Shown here: positions 8,833 to 16,495 of the stretch, piece after piece | Layout: each line of letters opens with the position of its first letter | Position numbering within the stretch: position 1 is the stretch's first letter | Assembly (NCBI GenBank): GCA_021777375.1 | Contig: JAJYDV010000006.1 | Span: 1-37,102, forward strand | Direction of reading: 5' to 3' | Origin: a bacterium | GTDB taxonomy: Bacteria > Patescibacteriota > Saccharimonadia > Saccharimonadales > UBA4665 | Length of the DNA stretch: 37,102 nucleotides | Position numbers and translations under genes: made by a program | Notes under the pieces: generated by a model | Database searches by the model: none | What the model was told of the DNA's origin: nothing | The model's input: only the letters and a program-made list of their open reading frames with translations

Positions 8833-9815
8833 TCCTTTGATTTTAAGATATTTTCAAGTTGTTGTTTAACGGCCAAGGCGTCATGCCTGATCAGGGTGCG
8901 TTTAATTAAAGTATCGGCCGGATCTTGGCGGAAAGGCTTAGTGGCAACTAGGGGCGCGCCAATGAGTCGTGCACTGATGCCGGCAAAGCCTTCAGCGTCG
9001 GAGCGTGGCGGGAACTCTTGATCCCCGGCATATTTATCCAGGAGCTCTTTAGAAGGCGGCTTGGTGTTATAAAGGACAAAATCTATTGTGCCGGGACCAA
9101 TGTAGCGCTCCATTTCACGCAAATAGTCTGCAATATGCCAATTTAGAGTGTGCTTTGGTTTGTTAACTAGGTTAGCGACCATTACGACCATCGCTCCGGT
9201 ATCACTTAGGGCTTTAGGCATGCCCTCTACCGCAAGCATGGGCAGCAAGGACGAGTATAGATCTCCGGGAGCGAGAATTACCAGATCGGCTCGCTTTATG
9301 GCGCTTGCGCCGTCCCGGTTTAGTATAGCTTTTGGTTTCAGGCTAATTAAGGCGTCCCGGTTTTTAATCTTGTGTGTCTTAATTTTGTGCTCAGAACGGA
9401 CAATAACGTTTCCGTCGTTTAGAACTAAGGTATGTTTTTCGCTAGTTACCGGTACAACCTTACCGGTAATTTTGAGGAATTCTGAAGCAATCCGGATCGC
9501 TTTAATGATGCTCCCGGTCTGTAGCTCCAGTGCCGAAAGCATAATATTGCCAACAGCGTGACTGGATAATTTACCCTTAGCGAAGCGGTAGCTAAACAGG
9601 TCTCTGGTTTCCGGGTGGTTGCTGAGCGCCACCAAGCACTGTCTTAAATCTCCTGGCGGCAGCACACCGAGCTCGTCTCTAAGCATGCCGGTCGATCCGC
9701 CGCTATCGCTCATATTAACGATTGCCGTAATATTATTCGTCCAGTTCTTAAGTTCCTGCAGCAGAGTAAAACTGCCGGTGCCACCGCCAAGCAACACAAT
9801 TTGCGGCTGGTTCAT
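8820..9815 (-). CDS. yvcK: YvcK/GlmR-family UDP-GlcNAc-binding regulator
   Basis: 331 residues. The N-terminal GGGTGS (10-15), NMSDSGGSTGMLR and LPPGDLRQCL motifs define the UPF0052/CofD-like family; VGNIMLSALE and the LAPGDLYSSLLP stretch are also present. In Bacillus and Listeria this protein (GlmR/YvcK) binds UDP-GlcNAc and adjusts carbon flow into cell-wall precursors, acting through GlmS in Bacillus. Here it overlaps the stop of glmS by ATGA, so the regulator and its likely target are translationally coupled. It is the last gene of a four-gene minus-strand operon. Confidence 0.9.
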   Translation of the reverse strand: MNQPQIVLLGGGTGSFTLLQELKNWTNNITAIVNMSDSGGSTGMLRDELGVLPPGDLRQCLVALSNHPETRDLFSYRFAKGKLSSHAVGNIMLSALELQTGSIIKAIRIASEFLKITGKVVPVTSEKHTLVLNDGNVIVRSEHKIKTHKIKNRDALISLKPKAILNRDGASAIKRADLVILAPGDLYSSLLPMLAVEGMPKALSDTGAMVVMVANLVNKPKHTLNWHIADYLREMERYIGPGTIDFVLYNTKPPSKELLDKYAGDQEFPPRSDAEGFAGISARLIGAPLVATKPFRQDPADTLIKRTLIRHDALAVKQQLENILKSKDQTT

Positions 9816-11647
9816 TCTACTGTCACCGACTTGGCTAAATTACGCGGGCGATCAATGTCTAGGCCTTTTGCTTCCGCAACGAAATAGGCGAACAACTGCA
9901 TAGCGAGGGCTGCAAGAATCGGCTGAGTCTGCTCTAGAGTTTCCGGGAGATAAATTACTTCATCGGCTAAAGGCTGAATTTTCTTGTTGCCTAAGGTGGC
10001 CAGAGCAATAATTGGTCCGCCTCGGGCTTTTATCTCTTCAATGTTAGACAGGGTTTTCTCTAAGACAGCGGAATTTGTAGCCAAGGCAAATGTTGGAAAG
10101 TTTTTATCGATAAGCGCCAGCGGTCCGTGTTTCATCTCACCTGCCGCGTAGCCTTCAGCGTGGATGTAGGAGATCTCCTTAAGCTTGAGTGCTCCTTCCA
10201 AGGCGCACGGGTAGAGGATGGTGCGTCCAATATACAAGAACTCACTAGAATCCTTGTACTTTAAGGCAATCCGTTTAATCTCGTTTGCCTGATCGAGGAC
10301 GGCTTTGGCTTTTTCGGGCAATAGCTCGAGTTCTTTAAGCAGTTTACGGTATGATTTATGTTCACCTTTGGATAGATAGAGGGCGATCAGGGTAAGCACC
10401 GTTACCTGGGCAATAAAAGCTTTAGTTGAGGCCACAGCCCGCTCCGGCCCGGCATGGCAATAGACCCCTGCGTCCGTCAGTCTCGCTATGCTGCTGCCGG
10501 TAGCGTTTACAACCCCAAGCCTTAAGCAGCCAAAGTCTTTAACTTTTTCTAAGGCGGCCAGAGTATCGGCTGTTTCGCCGGACTGAGAAATGGCAAGAAG
10601 GATAGTAGAGCGCGAGAAAGGCTCATGGCGGTATTTAAATTCACTGGCTTGCTGAACTTCTACCGGAATTCCAGCCAGCTCCTCAATTAAGTATTCGCCA
10701 ACCATGCCGGCATAATACGACGTTCCACAAGCTACGATGACAATCCTATCAATATACCGAAGCTGAGCATTGATGCTTTCCAACCCGCCTAGCTTAATGA
10801 TTCCTTCATCAGCCAGCACTCTGCCCAGAGTTGCTGTCTTAATAGTTTGGGGTGCCTCAAATATCTCTTTAAGCATGAAATTAGGGAAGTCACCTAACGA
10901 GGCTTTTTCCTGGTCGTAGTCGAGCAGTTCAACTTTCGGGTCTTTAGCGGTATTGGCCTTAAAGTCGCTAATTTTAAGTTTGCCCTTTTTAATGACCGCC
11001 AGATCATTGTCGTCGAGGAAAATGACTTTCTTGGTGTGCTCCATGATGGCGTTTGGGTCGGAGGCTAGAATGTAGTCCTGGTTTTCGCCGACACCTATGA
11101 CGAGCGGGCTAGATACTCGGGCAGCATAGATAGTGTCAGGCTCGAGAGTAGATAATATGGCAACTGCGAAGGCTCCGGACAAATCGTTAAGAGTGTCTCT
11201 TATCGCTTGCTCTAATGAGCCGGTCTTTTTATTGTAGTAATCGATTAAGTTAGGGATAACCTCAGTATCGGTTTCTGAATAAAAGTTGTAGCCAATTTTA
11301 ATTAACTGATCGCGCAATTCCTGGTAATTTTCAATAATCCCGTTATGAACCACAAAAATAGTGTTGTCGTTATTGGCGTGCGGATGGGCGTTTTTGGAGT
11401 TCGGAAGACCATGGGTCGCCCACCTGGTGTGCCCGATTGAGATATGGCAACCAGCCAGGGCCTGCTGCTTAACCAAAGGTACTAGGCTTTCAACCCGGCC
11501 GGCCTGCTTAACGACCTTGCCGGCTCGGTCTTTACTTATGAAAGCTACTCCTACCGAGTCATAACCGCGGTATTCCAACGCCGCAAGTCCCTCAATTACT
11601 ACGTCGGTAGCTTGTTTATCGCCAAGGTAGCCAACAATTCCGCACAT
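9812..11647 (-). CDS. glmS: Glutamine--fructose-6-phosphate aminotransferase
   Basis: 611 residues, full family length. The glutaminase domain begins MCGIVGYLG with Cys2 as nucleophile, includes HTRWATHG and the EYRGYDSVG stretch; two SIS isomerase domains follow (ACGTSYYAG, SQSGETADT, EGALKLKEISYIHAEGYAAGEMKHGP), ending in the usual NLAKSVTVE. It makes glucosamine-6-phosphate for UDP-GlcNAc and peptidoglycan. It sits between a GT4 glycosyltransferase (2-base gap) and yvcK (ATGA overlap). No glmS ribozyme is possible at the 5' end because the gap is only 2 bases. Confidence 0.96.
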   Translation of the reverse strand: MCGIVGYLGDKQATDVVIEGLAALEYRGYDSVGVAFISKDRAGKVVKQAGRVESLVPLVKQQALAGCHISIGHTRWATHGLPNSKNAHPHANNDNTIFVVHNGIIENYQELRDQLIKIGYNFYSETDTEVIPNLIDYYNKKTGSLEQAIRDTLNDLSGAFAVAILSTLEPDTIYAARVSSPLVIGVGENQDYILASDPNAIMEHTKKVIFLDDNDLAVIKKGKLKISDFKANTAKDPKVELLDYDQEKASLGDFPNFMLKEIFEAPQTIKTATLGRVLADEGIIKLGGLESINAQLRYIDRIVIVACGTSYYAGMVGEYLIEELAGIPVEVQQASEFKYRHEPFSRSTILLAISQSGETADTLAALEKVKDFGCLRLGVVNATGSSIARLTDAGVYCHAGPERAVASTKAFIAQVTVLTLIALYLSKGEHKSYRKLLKELELLPEKAKAVLDQANEIKRIALKYKDSSEFLYIGRTILYPCALEGALKLKEISYIHAEGYAAGEMKHGPLALIDKNFPTFALATNSAVLEKTLSNIEEIKARGGPIIALATLGNKKIQPLADEVIYLPETLEQTQPILAALAMQLFAYFVAEAKGLDIDRPRNLAKSVTVE

Positions 11648-11649
11648 AG

Positions 11650-12789
11650 CTAGCTACCAGACTCTTTTAAAGACTGTTCAACTAGTTTTGTCATGCGTTC
11701 TCTAAATTTAGCGGCCGAGAAGTTTTCGCTGAAAGCCGAAATTTCCTTTGGATCATAGCGGTTTGGGTTAAAGTGCTCTAAGGTTTGGGCTAGGCTGCTG
11801 ACAGTTAACTTATCGAAAAAGAGGCCGGTTTTGTTGGGTTGAATATAGTCCTGCGGACCGCCCTTACGGTATGCAATTACCGGCGTACCGGCGGCCATCG
11901 CTTCAATTGGTGTGATGCCGAAGTCTTCAGTATTAGTCGGGAAGATTAAAGCTAGAGATGAACTGAAGTGCTTTGGCAGGTCCTCATCACTCACTGAAGT
12001 TAGGAAGGTCACATTGCGTCCGGCTAGTTTCTCGAGCTGTTTGTGCTCCGGCCCGTTGCCAATAACTACTAAGGGGAGCTTAAGTTTAGTGCAGGCCTGT
12101 ACTGCCAAATCGATCCGCTTATACGGTGCCTGTCGCCCGGCAACTACGAAGCCATGGCGATCCTGCGCCGCACCTCTCAGTTTAAAGCGTTCAATGTCTA
12201 CCGGAGGAAAGATGACACTTGATTCGCGCCGATAGTACTTCTTAATGGCTTCTTGAGTGTGCGTAGAATTGGCGATCATAATGTCCGGTTGTTTTGCGGC
12301 GTGGCGATCCCAGGCTCTAAGGGGAGAAACTAACAGACGCAAGCCAATTTTAGCTAGCCAGTTGGTACCGTGCGGAAAACCAGGACGCTTAATGTACTGC
12401 TCGTAACGCTGCCAATAGTAATGCGTCGGCGAGTGACAGTAGCAAATATGCAAGGTTTTCGCTTGGGTGTGAACGGATTTAGCCTCTGCTCCGGATGAAG
12501 ATATTACTAAATCGTATTCGCTTAAATCGATGCGCGGGAAAGTTAGAGCTCTTAAAACCGGCATGAATTTCTTCAGACTTTTAGGAAGCTTTTGGAGTTT
12601 GGTGGTCCGAATATCCGCTCCTTCAAACCAGTTATAGCCGTACCAGATCTTTGGGTTGCTATCGTACTGTGATGTATAAATTGGAGCCTCGGGATAAAGC
12701 TTGTGTAGTTCGTAAACTACCCGCTCAGCGCCGCCGGTTCCTAGCAGCCAGTCGCAGACAATGGCCACCTTTAGCTTTTTATTAGCCAT
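11650..12789 (-). CDS. GT4 family glycosyltransferase (mannosyltransferase-like)
   Basis: 379 residues, GT-B fold. The N-terminal LLGTGGAERVV glycine-rich loop (about 15-25), ICYCHSPTHYYW in the acceptor domain, PPVDIERF at the linker, FVVAGRQAPYKRIDLAV, and the donor-binding FGITPIEAMAAGTPVIAYRKGGP are all visible. The CHSPTHYYW form is common in mannosyltransferases of the WbaZ type, which fits the manC/pmm genes nearby, but the sugar cannot be read from sequence. Its start overlaps the stop of the priming transferase by one base (TAATG) and its stop is 2 bases before glmS. Confidence 0.88.
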   Translation of the reverse strand: MANKKLKVAIVCDWLLGTGGAERVVYELHKLYPEAPIYTSQYDSNPKIWYGYNWFEGADIRTTKLQKLPKSLKKFMPVLRALTFPRIDLSEYDLVISSSGAEAKSVHTQAKTLHICYCHSPTHYYWQRYEQYIKRPGFPHGTNWLAKIGLRLLVSPLRAWDRHAAKQPDIMIANSTHTQEAIKKYYRRESSVIFPPVDIERFKLRGAAQDRHGFVVAGRQAPYKRIDLAVQACTKLKLPLVVIGNGPEHKQLEKLAGRNVTFLTSVSDEDLPKHFSSSLALIFPTNTEDFGITPIEAMAAGTPVIAYRKGGPQDYIQPNKTGLFFDKLTVSSLAQTLEHFNPNRYDPKEISAFSENFSAAKFRERMTKLVEQSLKESGS

Positions 12790-14225
12790 TAGAAGGCTCC
12801 TTTATGGCTAAGTACCGCCTTAACCGTCTTCACTAAAATTACCAGGTCTCCCCAGAAGGTCCAGTTCTGGACGTAGTAGAGATCAAGCTGCCGTCTTTCG
12901 TCAAAAGAGATATCTCTTCGCCCGGACACCACGGCTAAACCGGTTAATCCGGACCGCACACTTAAAATAGCATAACGTTTGGTATACATATCGAGCTCGC
13001 TAGGAACCAAAGCTCTTGGCCCGACTAAGCTTAGATCGCCCTTAACTACGTTGATTAGCTGCGGCAGCTCGTCAATTGAAAAACGTCTGAGTTGTTTGCC
13101 GAGACGAGAGATGCGGGGGTCGCCGTTAATAAAATCGCCGTTTTTGCGGTAGGCAGCTGCTAAGTCCGGACGCCCCATTTTAGCAAAGGCTTGTTCTGGG
13201 GACAGTCCGTTATATTCGTTCTTGATAGTGCGGAACTTATAGACCTTAAATTTCTGGTCATACCGGGTCAAGCGGACCTGACGGAAAAATACCGGACCGG
13301 GATCGGACAACATTATAGACAAGGCCGTAAGGAGCATTACCGGCGAGGCGATGATTAAGGCTGGTACGCCAAGCACTAAATCAACAGTTCGCTTAACAAT
13401 TCTTCCCCAGCCAAAAAGGGCGGTTTGGTGGACTTCAATTACCGGAACGCCGCGGAAGACCTCAGCTTCCAGGTTACCGACAAATAATTCACTGTTTCCA
13501 GGTACAAAGCGGTAAGCAATGTGGTGTTCCTGAGCATAAGTCAGGACTTGACTGTTTTTGGCTTCATCACTGTAGAGCTCAGTCTGGATAATCGTGTCTA
13601 AGGCTGGACCGAGTTTACTGATTGCTTGTTCGAAATTGGCAAACAAGGCATAGGCGGCTGACGACTTTAGAGGCTGCTTTACGCCCCCGACCACACCCAT
13701 CACGCGGTATCCTGAAATCTCAGAAGGAGTCAGTAGATTAATTAATTTCCGGCTTAGTTTAGTGTCGCCGACTAGTAAAACGTTATTGATGCCCTTGCCA
13801 TAGCGGAACAGCAAACGGCGCGCTAGACGCATTAAATTACGGAAGGCCAGGATTAGAATTAAGGCCAGCAAAAAGCCATAAAGAATGACTAGTTTGGCTG
13901 GAAAGATTGACAAATTGAAGATATAGCCGTAACTAATAATAAATAGGATGCCGACAAATACGCCTACAATCAGGCGTCCGGTTTCTTTAAAACGCTGCTC
14001 ATATATCTCACGCGAGTAAAGCCCAAGCAGACCAAAGAAAAGGATAAAGAAGGGCAGTAGCACGAGGAAGGTTTCGAGGTACGTTAATGCCCTGATGGGA
14101 GTTGCAATATGACGGTGGCTGATGCTAACCCGAAGGATATAGGCGATGGAGAAAGCGCCCACTAACGCTAAAAAGTCACCGACGATTAAAAAAACGTTAT
14201 AAATAAGCGAGGCGTTATTTTTCAT
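12789..14225 (-). CDS. Polyprenyl-phosphate hexose-1-phosphate transferase (priming transferase)
   Basis: 478 residues. Four to five TM helices (about 10-125) lead to a CoA-binding-like Rossmann segment (VLLVGDTKLSRKL), then another hydrophobic helix and the catalytic bacterial sugar transferase domain (about 275-478) with KRTVDLVLG, GPVFFRQVRLT, KVYKFRTI, RRFSIDELPQLINVVKGDLSLVGPRALV and GLTGLAVVSGR. This architecture is WbaP/WcaJ-like. It loads the first sugar-1-phosphate on undecaprenyl phosphate and so starts assembly of the surface glycan. First gene of the operon running to yvcK; a TATATAAC stretch just before its ATG may be the -10 region. Confidence 0.92.
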   Translation of the reverse strand: MKNNASLIYNVFLIVGDFLALVGAFSIAYILRVSISHRHIATPIRALTYLETFLVLLPFFILFFGLLGLYSREIYEQRFKETGRLIVGVFVGILFIISYGYIFNLSIFPAKLVILYGFLLALILILAFRNLMRLARRLLFRYGKGINNVLLVGDTKLSRKLINLLTPSEISGYRVMGVVGGVKQPLKSSAAYALFANFEQAISKLGPALDTIIQTELYSDEAKNSQVLTYAQEHHIAYRFVPGNSELFVGNLEAEVFRGVPVIEVHQTALFGWGRIVKRTVDLVLGVPALIIASPVMLLTALSIMLSDPGPVFFRQVRLTRYDQKFKVYKFRTIKNEYNGLSPEQAFAKMGRPDLAAAYRKNGDFINGDPRISRLGKQLRRFSIDELPQLINVVKGDLSLVGPRALVPSELDMYTKRYAILSVRSGLTGLAVVSGRRDISFDERRQLDLYYVQNWTFWGDLVILVKTVKAVLSHKGAF

Positions 14226-14388
14226 GAGTTATATAGGTTTGTGTTGGCCGCCAAAACACAAGAGCAAACATCAGGCCGTATCCTTAGGATACCTTCTATA
14301 GAGGGTATTTGTACAGTAGGTGCCTTTTTAGAGGCAGATTCTTGCTCCTAATAGTAGCGCTGTAGGTATATAAGTATAATGGTTATTA
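14226..14388. promoter_or_regulatory. Divergent promoter region between the priming transferase and O-antigen-ligase-like genes
   Basis: It holds a perfect palindrome GTATCCTTAGGATAC (14278-14292), a second inverted repeat TGCCT/AGGCA further right, and a consensus -10 TATAAT (14375-14380) eight bases before the GTG start of the plus-strand gene. On the minus strand TATATAAC precedes the ATG by a few bases. The palindrome lies between both promoters and could be a regulator site; that role is inference. Confidence 0.45.
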
Positions 14389-15756
14389 GTGAGCGCCATA
14401 AGCCTAAAACACAGTAGAGCTTTGTCTTTAGTTCTTGCAATAATTACCGTAGTAATCTTGCTACTACCTTTCCATGCTTTCTTAACCGTTTGGGTGGCCT
14501 CTAACTTTGGTCATTACACGATCGCCCGTCTCTGGAAAGAGGGTTTAGTTACGATTGCCGGTCTGATTGTTATTGGGTGGTTAATAACTGACTCCAAGCT
14601 TCGTAGCGCAATCTTTGGTAACCGGCTTTCATGGTTGATTCTTGCTTACAGCGCGCTCGATCTAATTCTAGCCTTGGTGGCCAAAGAGCAACATTCGGTC
14701 AGCTCTAAAGCGCTAGCTTACGGTTTGCTGGATGATTTACGTTTTCTTGCAATGTTTATTATCTGCTATGCGGCGGCGATTAAATCCAAACTACTTAATG
14801 CCCATTGGCAAAAGTTAATCCTCTGGCCGGCGGTAATCGTAGTTTTGTTCGGATTGTTGCAAATGAGCGTTTTGCCGGCCAACGTACTTACCCATTTCGG
14901 TTATGGCCCCAAAACCATAATGCCCTTTGAAACAATTAATAATAACTCTCATTATGTGCGGATTCTTTCAACCCTGCGGGGAGCCGATCCGCTGGGAGCT
15001 TACCTGATTCTGCCAATTAGCGCTCTAGCGGTACTGCTGGTTAAGTTTAAAGGGCGCCTTAAAGACTGGTTAGCCTTAGCGCTATTAATCGCTGCCATGG
15101 TTGTTTTATTCGGCAGTTATTCGCGGGCCGCCTGGATTGGCGCGCTACTTTCGTTATTAGTTATTGGCCTAGTTATTATCAGCAAGCAATGGCTGCGCAA
15201 GCATCAAAAATTATTGTTCGGGGCGCTAGGATTAATAATTATTGCTCTCGCGCTTGGCTTTGTTTTATTGTCTCATTCATCGCGCTTTCAAAATATCTTC
15301 TACCACACTCAGAGCAACTCTAAAGTGGCCGTTAGCTCAAACCAGGCCCACTTAAGCGCCTTAAAAGACGGGGTGAAACAAGTCGTAAACCATCCGTTCG
15401 GTGAGGGTCCAGGGTCTTCCGGTCCGGCCAGTGTCTATAACCATTACCGCCCGCCGCTTATTCCGGAAAACTATTTCCTGTCGGTTGGAGCGGAGTCTGG
15501 TTGGATTGGGATGATTCTCTTCATGGCTATTAATGTCTATCTCGGCTGGCTGCTCTGGCAACGACGCCGTTCGCCGTTTGCCCTAACCCTACTAGCTTCA
15601 CTAGTCGGTATCACGTTTGTTAACTTACTGGCTCTGTCTTGGACCGATGACACATTAAGTTATCTTTGGTGGGGACTAGCCGGGCTCTGTATTGCCGTAG
15701 TGCCAAGCGTTACTAAGAGTAAAAAGTCGCTAACGGATCAGGTATCCAGGAGCTAA
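14389..15756 (+). CDS. O-antigen ligase/polymerase-like membrane protein
   Basis: 455 residues with about 11-12 TM helices. A large extracytoplasmic loop (about 305-375) with PFGEGPGSSGP and ENYFLSVGAESGWIGM is the Wzy_C/WaaL (PF04932) hallmark. The protein would polymerise lipid-linked glycan units or transfer them to an acceptor at the outer face. The GTG start is chosen because TATAAT ends eight bases upstream, suggesting a leaderless mRNA; an in-frame ATG is not available nearby. It is followed after 9 bases by the LexA-like gene. It is divergent from the priming-transferase operon with which it should cooperate. Confidence 0.85.
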   Translation: MSAISLKHSRALSLVLAIITVVILLLPFHAFLTVWVASNFGHYTIARLWKEGLVTIAGLIVIGWLITDSKLRSAIFGNRLSWLILAYSALDLILALVAKEQHSVSSKALAYGLLDDLRFLAMFIICYAAAIKSKLLNAHWQKLILWPAVIVVLFGLLQMSVLPANVLTHFGYGPKTIMPFETINNNSHYVRILSTLRGADPLGAYLILPISALAVLLVKFKGRLKDWLALALLIAAMVVLFGSYSRAAWIGALLSLLVIGLVIISKQWLRKHQKLLFGALGLIIIALALGFVLLSHSSRFQNIFYHTQSNSKVAVSSNQAHLSALKDGVKQVVNHPFGEGPGSSGPASVYNHYRPPLIPENYFLSVGAESGWIGMILFMAINVYLGWLLWQRRRSPFALTLLASLVGITFVNLLALSWTDDTLSYLWWGLAGLCIAVVPSVTKSKKSLTDQVSRS

Positions 15757-15765
15757 AATCTAGGT

Positions 15766-16242
15766 ATGGATGAAGCTACCCCCAGTAAACCTTCACACCA
15801 GATTCGCCCGACCAAAAAACAGCGTGAGTTACTTAACTATATCTCGGAATTCATTGCCGAGCATGGTTATAGCCCGAGCTACCGCGAAATTATGAACGGC
15901 CTTGGGTATAACTCCGTGGCGACTGTCGCTTTGCACGTCAGCAGTTTAATAAAACGCGGCCAATTAATTAAACGTGACCGTTCAGCTCGCTCTTTGGAGG
16001 TCGTAGGAGTGAATCCGGGCAAATCAGTACTTTTAACCAATGAGGTTACCCCGAACCAGGAAAAGTGGCTGATTGATAAGGTTGAACACCTTTTTCGTGA
16101 AGCAGAGCAGAGCGCCTTGCCTCAGCAAACCGAGGTAGATAATTTATTTGTTCTGATTGGCGCGCTCAAGGTTCTTGGCCTTGAGGCGGCGGCCCAAAGC
16201 TACTTACCACGCCTCAAAGCACTTAAAGCCAAACTAAGTTAA
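15766..16242 (+). CDS. LexA-like DNA-binding protein lacking the S24 protease domain
   Basis: 158 residues. Residues about 15-80 (PTKKQRELLNYISEFIAEHG, SPSYREIMNGLGYNSVATVALHVSSLIKRG) form a clear LexA-type winged helix with the recognition helix at SVATVALHV. The remaining 75 residues are helical and contain no Ala-Gly cleavage site and no Ser/Lys catalytic pair, so the protein cannot self-cleave like classical LexA. It may still bind an SOS-like operator or another site. It is transcribed behind the O-antigen-ligase-like gene and ends just before the riboswitch region. No obvious operator was found in the window. Confidence 0.8.
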   Translation: MDEATPSKPSHQIRPTKKQRELLNYISEFIAEHGYSPSYREIMNGLGYNSVATVALHVSSLIKRGQLIKRDRSARSLEVVGVNPGKSVLLTNEVTPNQEKWLIDKVEHLFREAEQSALPQQTEVDNLFVLIGALKVLGLEAAAQSYLPRLKALKAKLS

Positions 16243-16262
16243 TTTTACTGCGGTAATTTATA

Positions 16263-16301
16263 CTATATGTAGCGTAGTAGTTTATGCGCTACACTATATA
16301 G
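16263..16301 (+). promoter_or_regulatory. Leader hairpin upstream of the riboswitch
   Basis: GTAGCG (16269-16274) pairs with CGCTAC (16287-16292); the flanking CTATAT (16263-16268) pairs with ATATAG (16296-16301) across a 3-base bulge. A TATACT at 16259-16264 could be the -10 of the leader promoter. The hairpin may be a stabilising 5' stem of the transcript or an operator. I cannot separate these. Confidence 0.4.
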
Positions 16302-16320
16302 CGATACTTTAAAAAGTAGA

Positions 16321-16412
16321 TTATACCGGAATCAGGTGAGAAACCTGAGCTGTGCCGCAACTGTAAGCTATGAAGGAATAAGCCTAACTTAGCAAGCCAG
16401 ACACGGTAGAAA
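16321..16412 (+). promoter_or_regulatory. Cobalamin riboswitch-like aptamer
   Basis: The conserved core of the B12-box family is readable in order: GGAA, then the short stem TCAGG (16332-16336) with CCTGA (16344-16348) around GTGAGAAA, then GCTGTGCCGCAACTGTAAG (16349-16367), then GCAAGCCAGACACGG (16392-16406). The outer stem TACCG (16324-16328) with CGGTA (16404-16408) closes the core perfectly. The segment between the two conserved halves is only about 24 bases, so the peripheral helices of large class I aptamers are reduced. These are Rfam RF00174-type signatures from memory; no covariance search was possible. Confidence 0.8.
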
Positions 16413-16422
16413 ACGAAATATC

Positions 16423-16495
16423 TCTCGAGCAAGAGACGCATAGGTAATACCTAAGACCCTCTTTCTTGAGATAGATGAAATAAGAGGGTATTTTT
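16423..16495 (+). promoter_or_regulatory. Riboswitch expression platform: switching hairpins over the Shine-Dalgarno site
   Basis: ACCCTCTT (16456-16463) pairs perfectly with AAGAGGGT (16482-16489), which contains the ribosome site AGAGGG seven bases before the ATG and is followed by ATTTTT: at once an SD-sequestering hairpin and a possible terminator. An alternative helix, TCTCGAGCAAGAG (16423-16435) with CTCTTTCTTGAGA (16459-16471), pairs at 12 of 13 positions (one G-T) and shares 16459-16463 with the first, so the two are mutually exclusive. This is an off/on switch geometry between the aptamer and the 448-residue protein. Confidence 0.75.

Noticed and set aside
11648-11660. glmS ribozyme
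   Set aside because: Only two bases separate glmS from the upstream gene and no ribozyme core is visible there.
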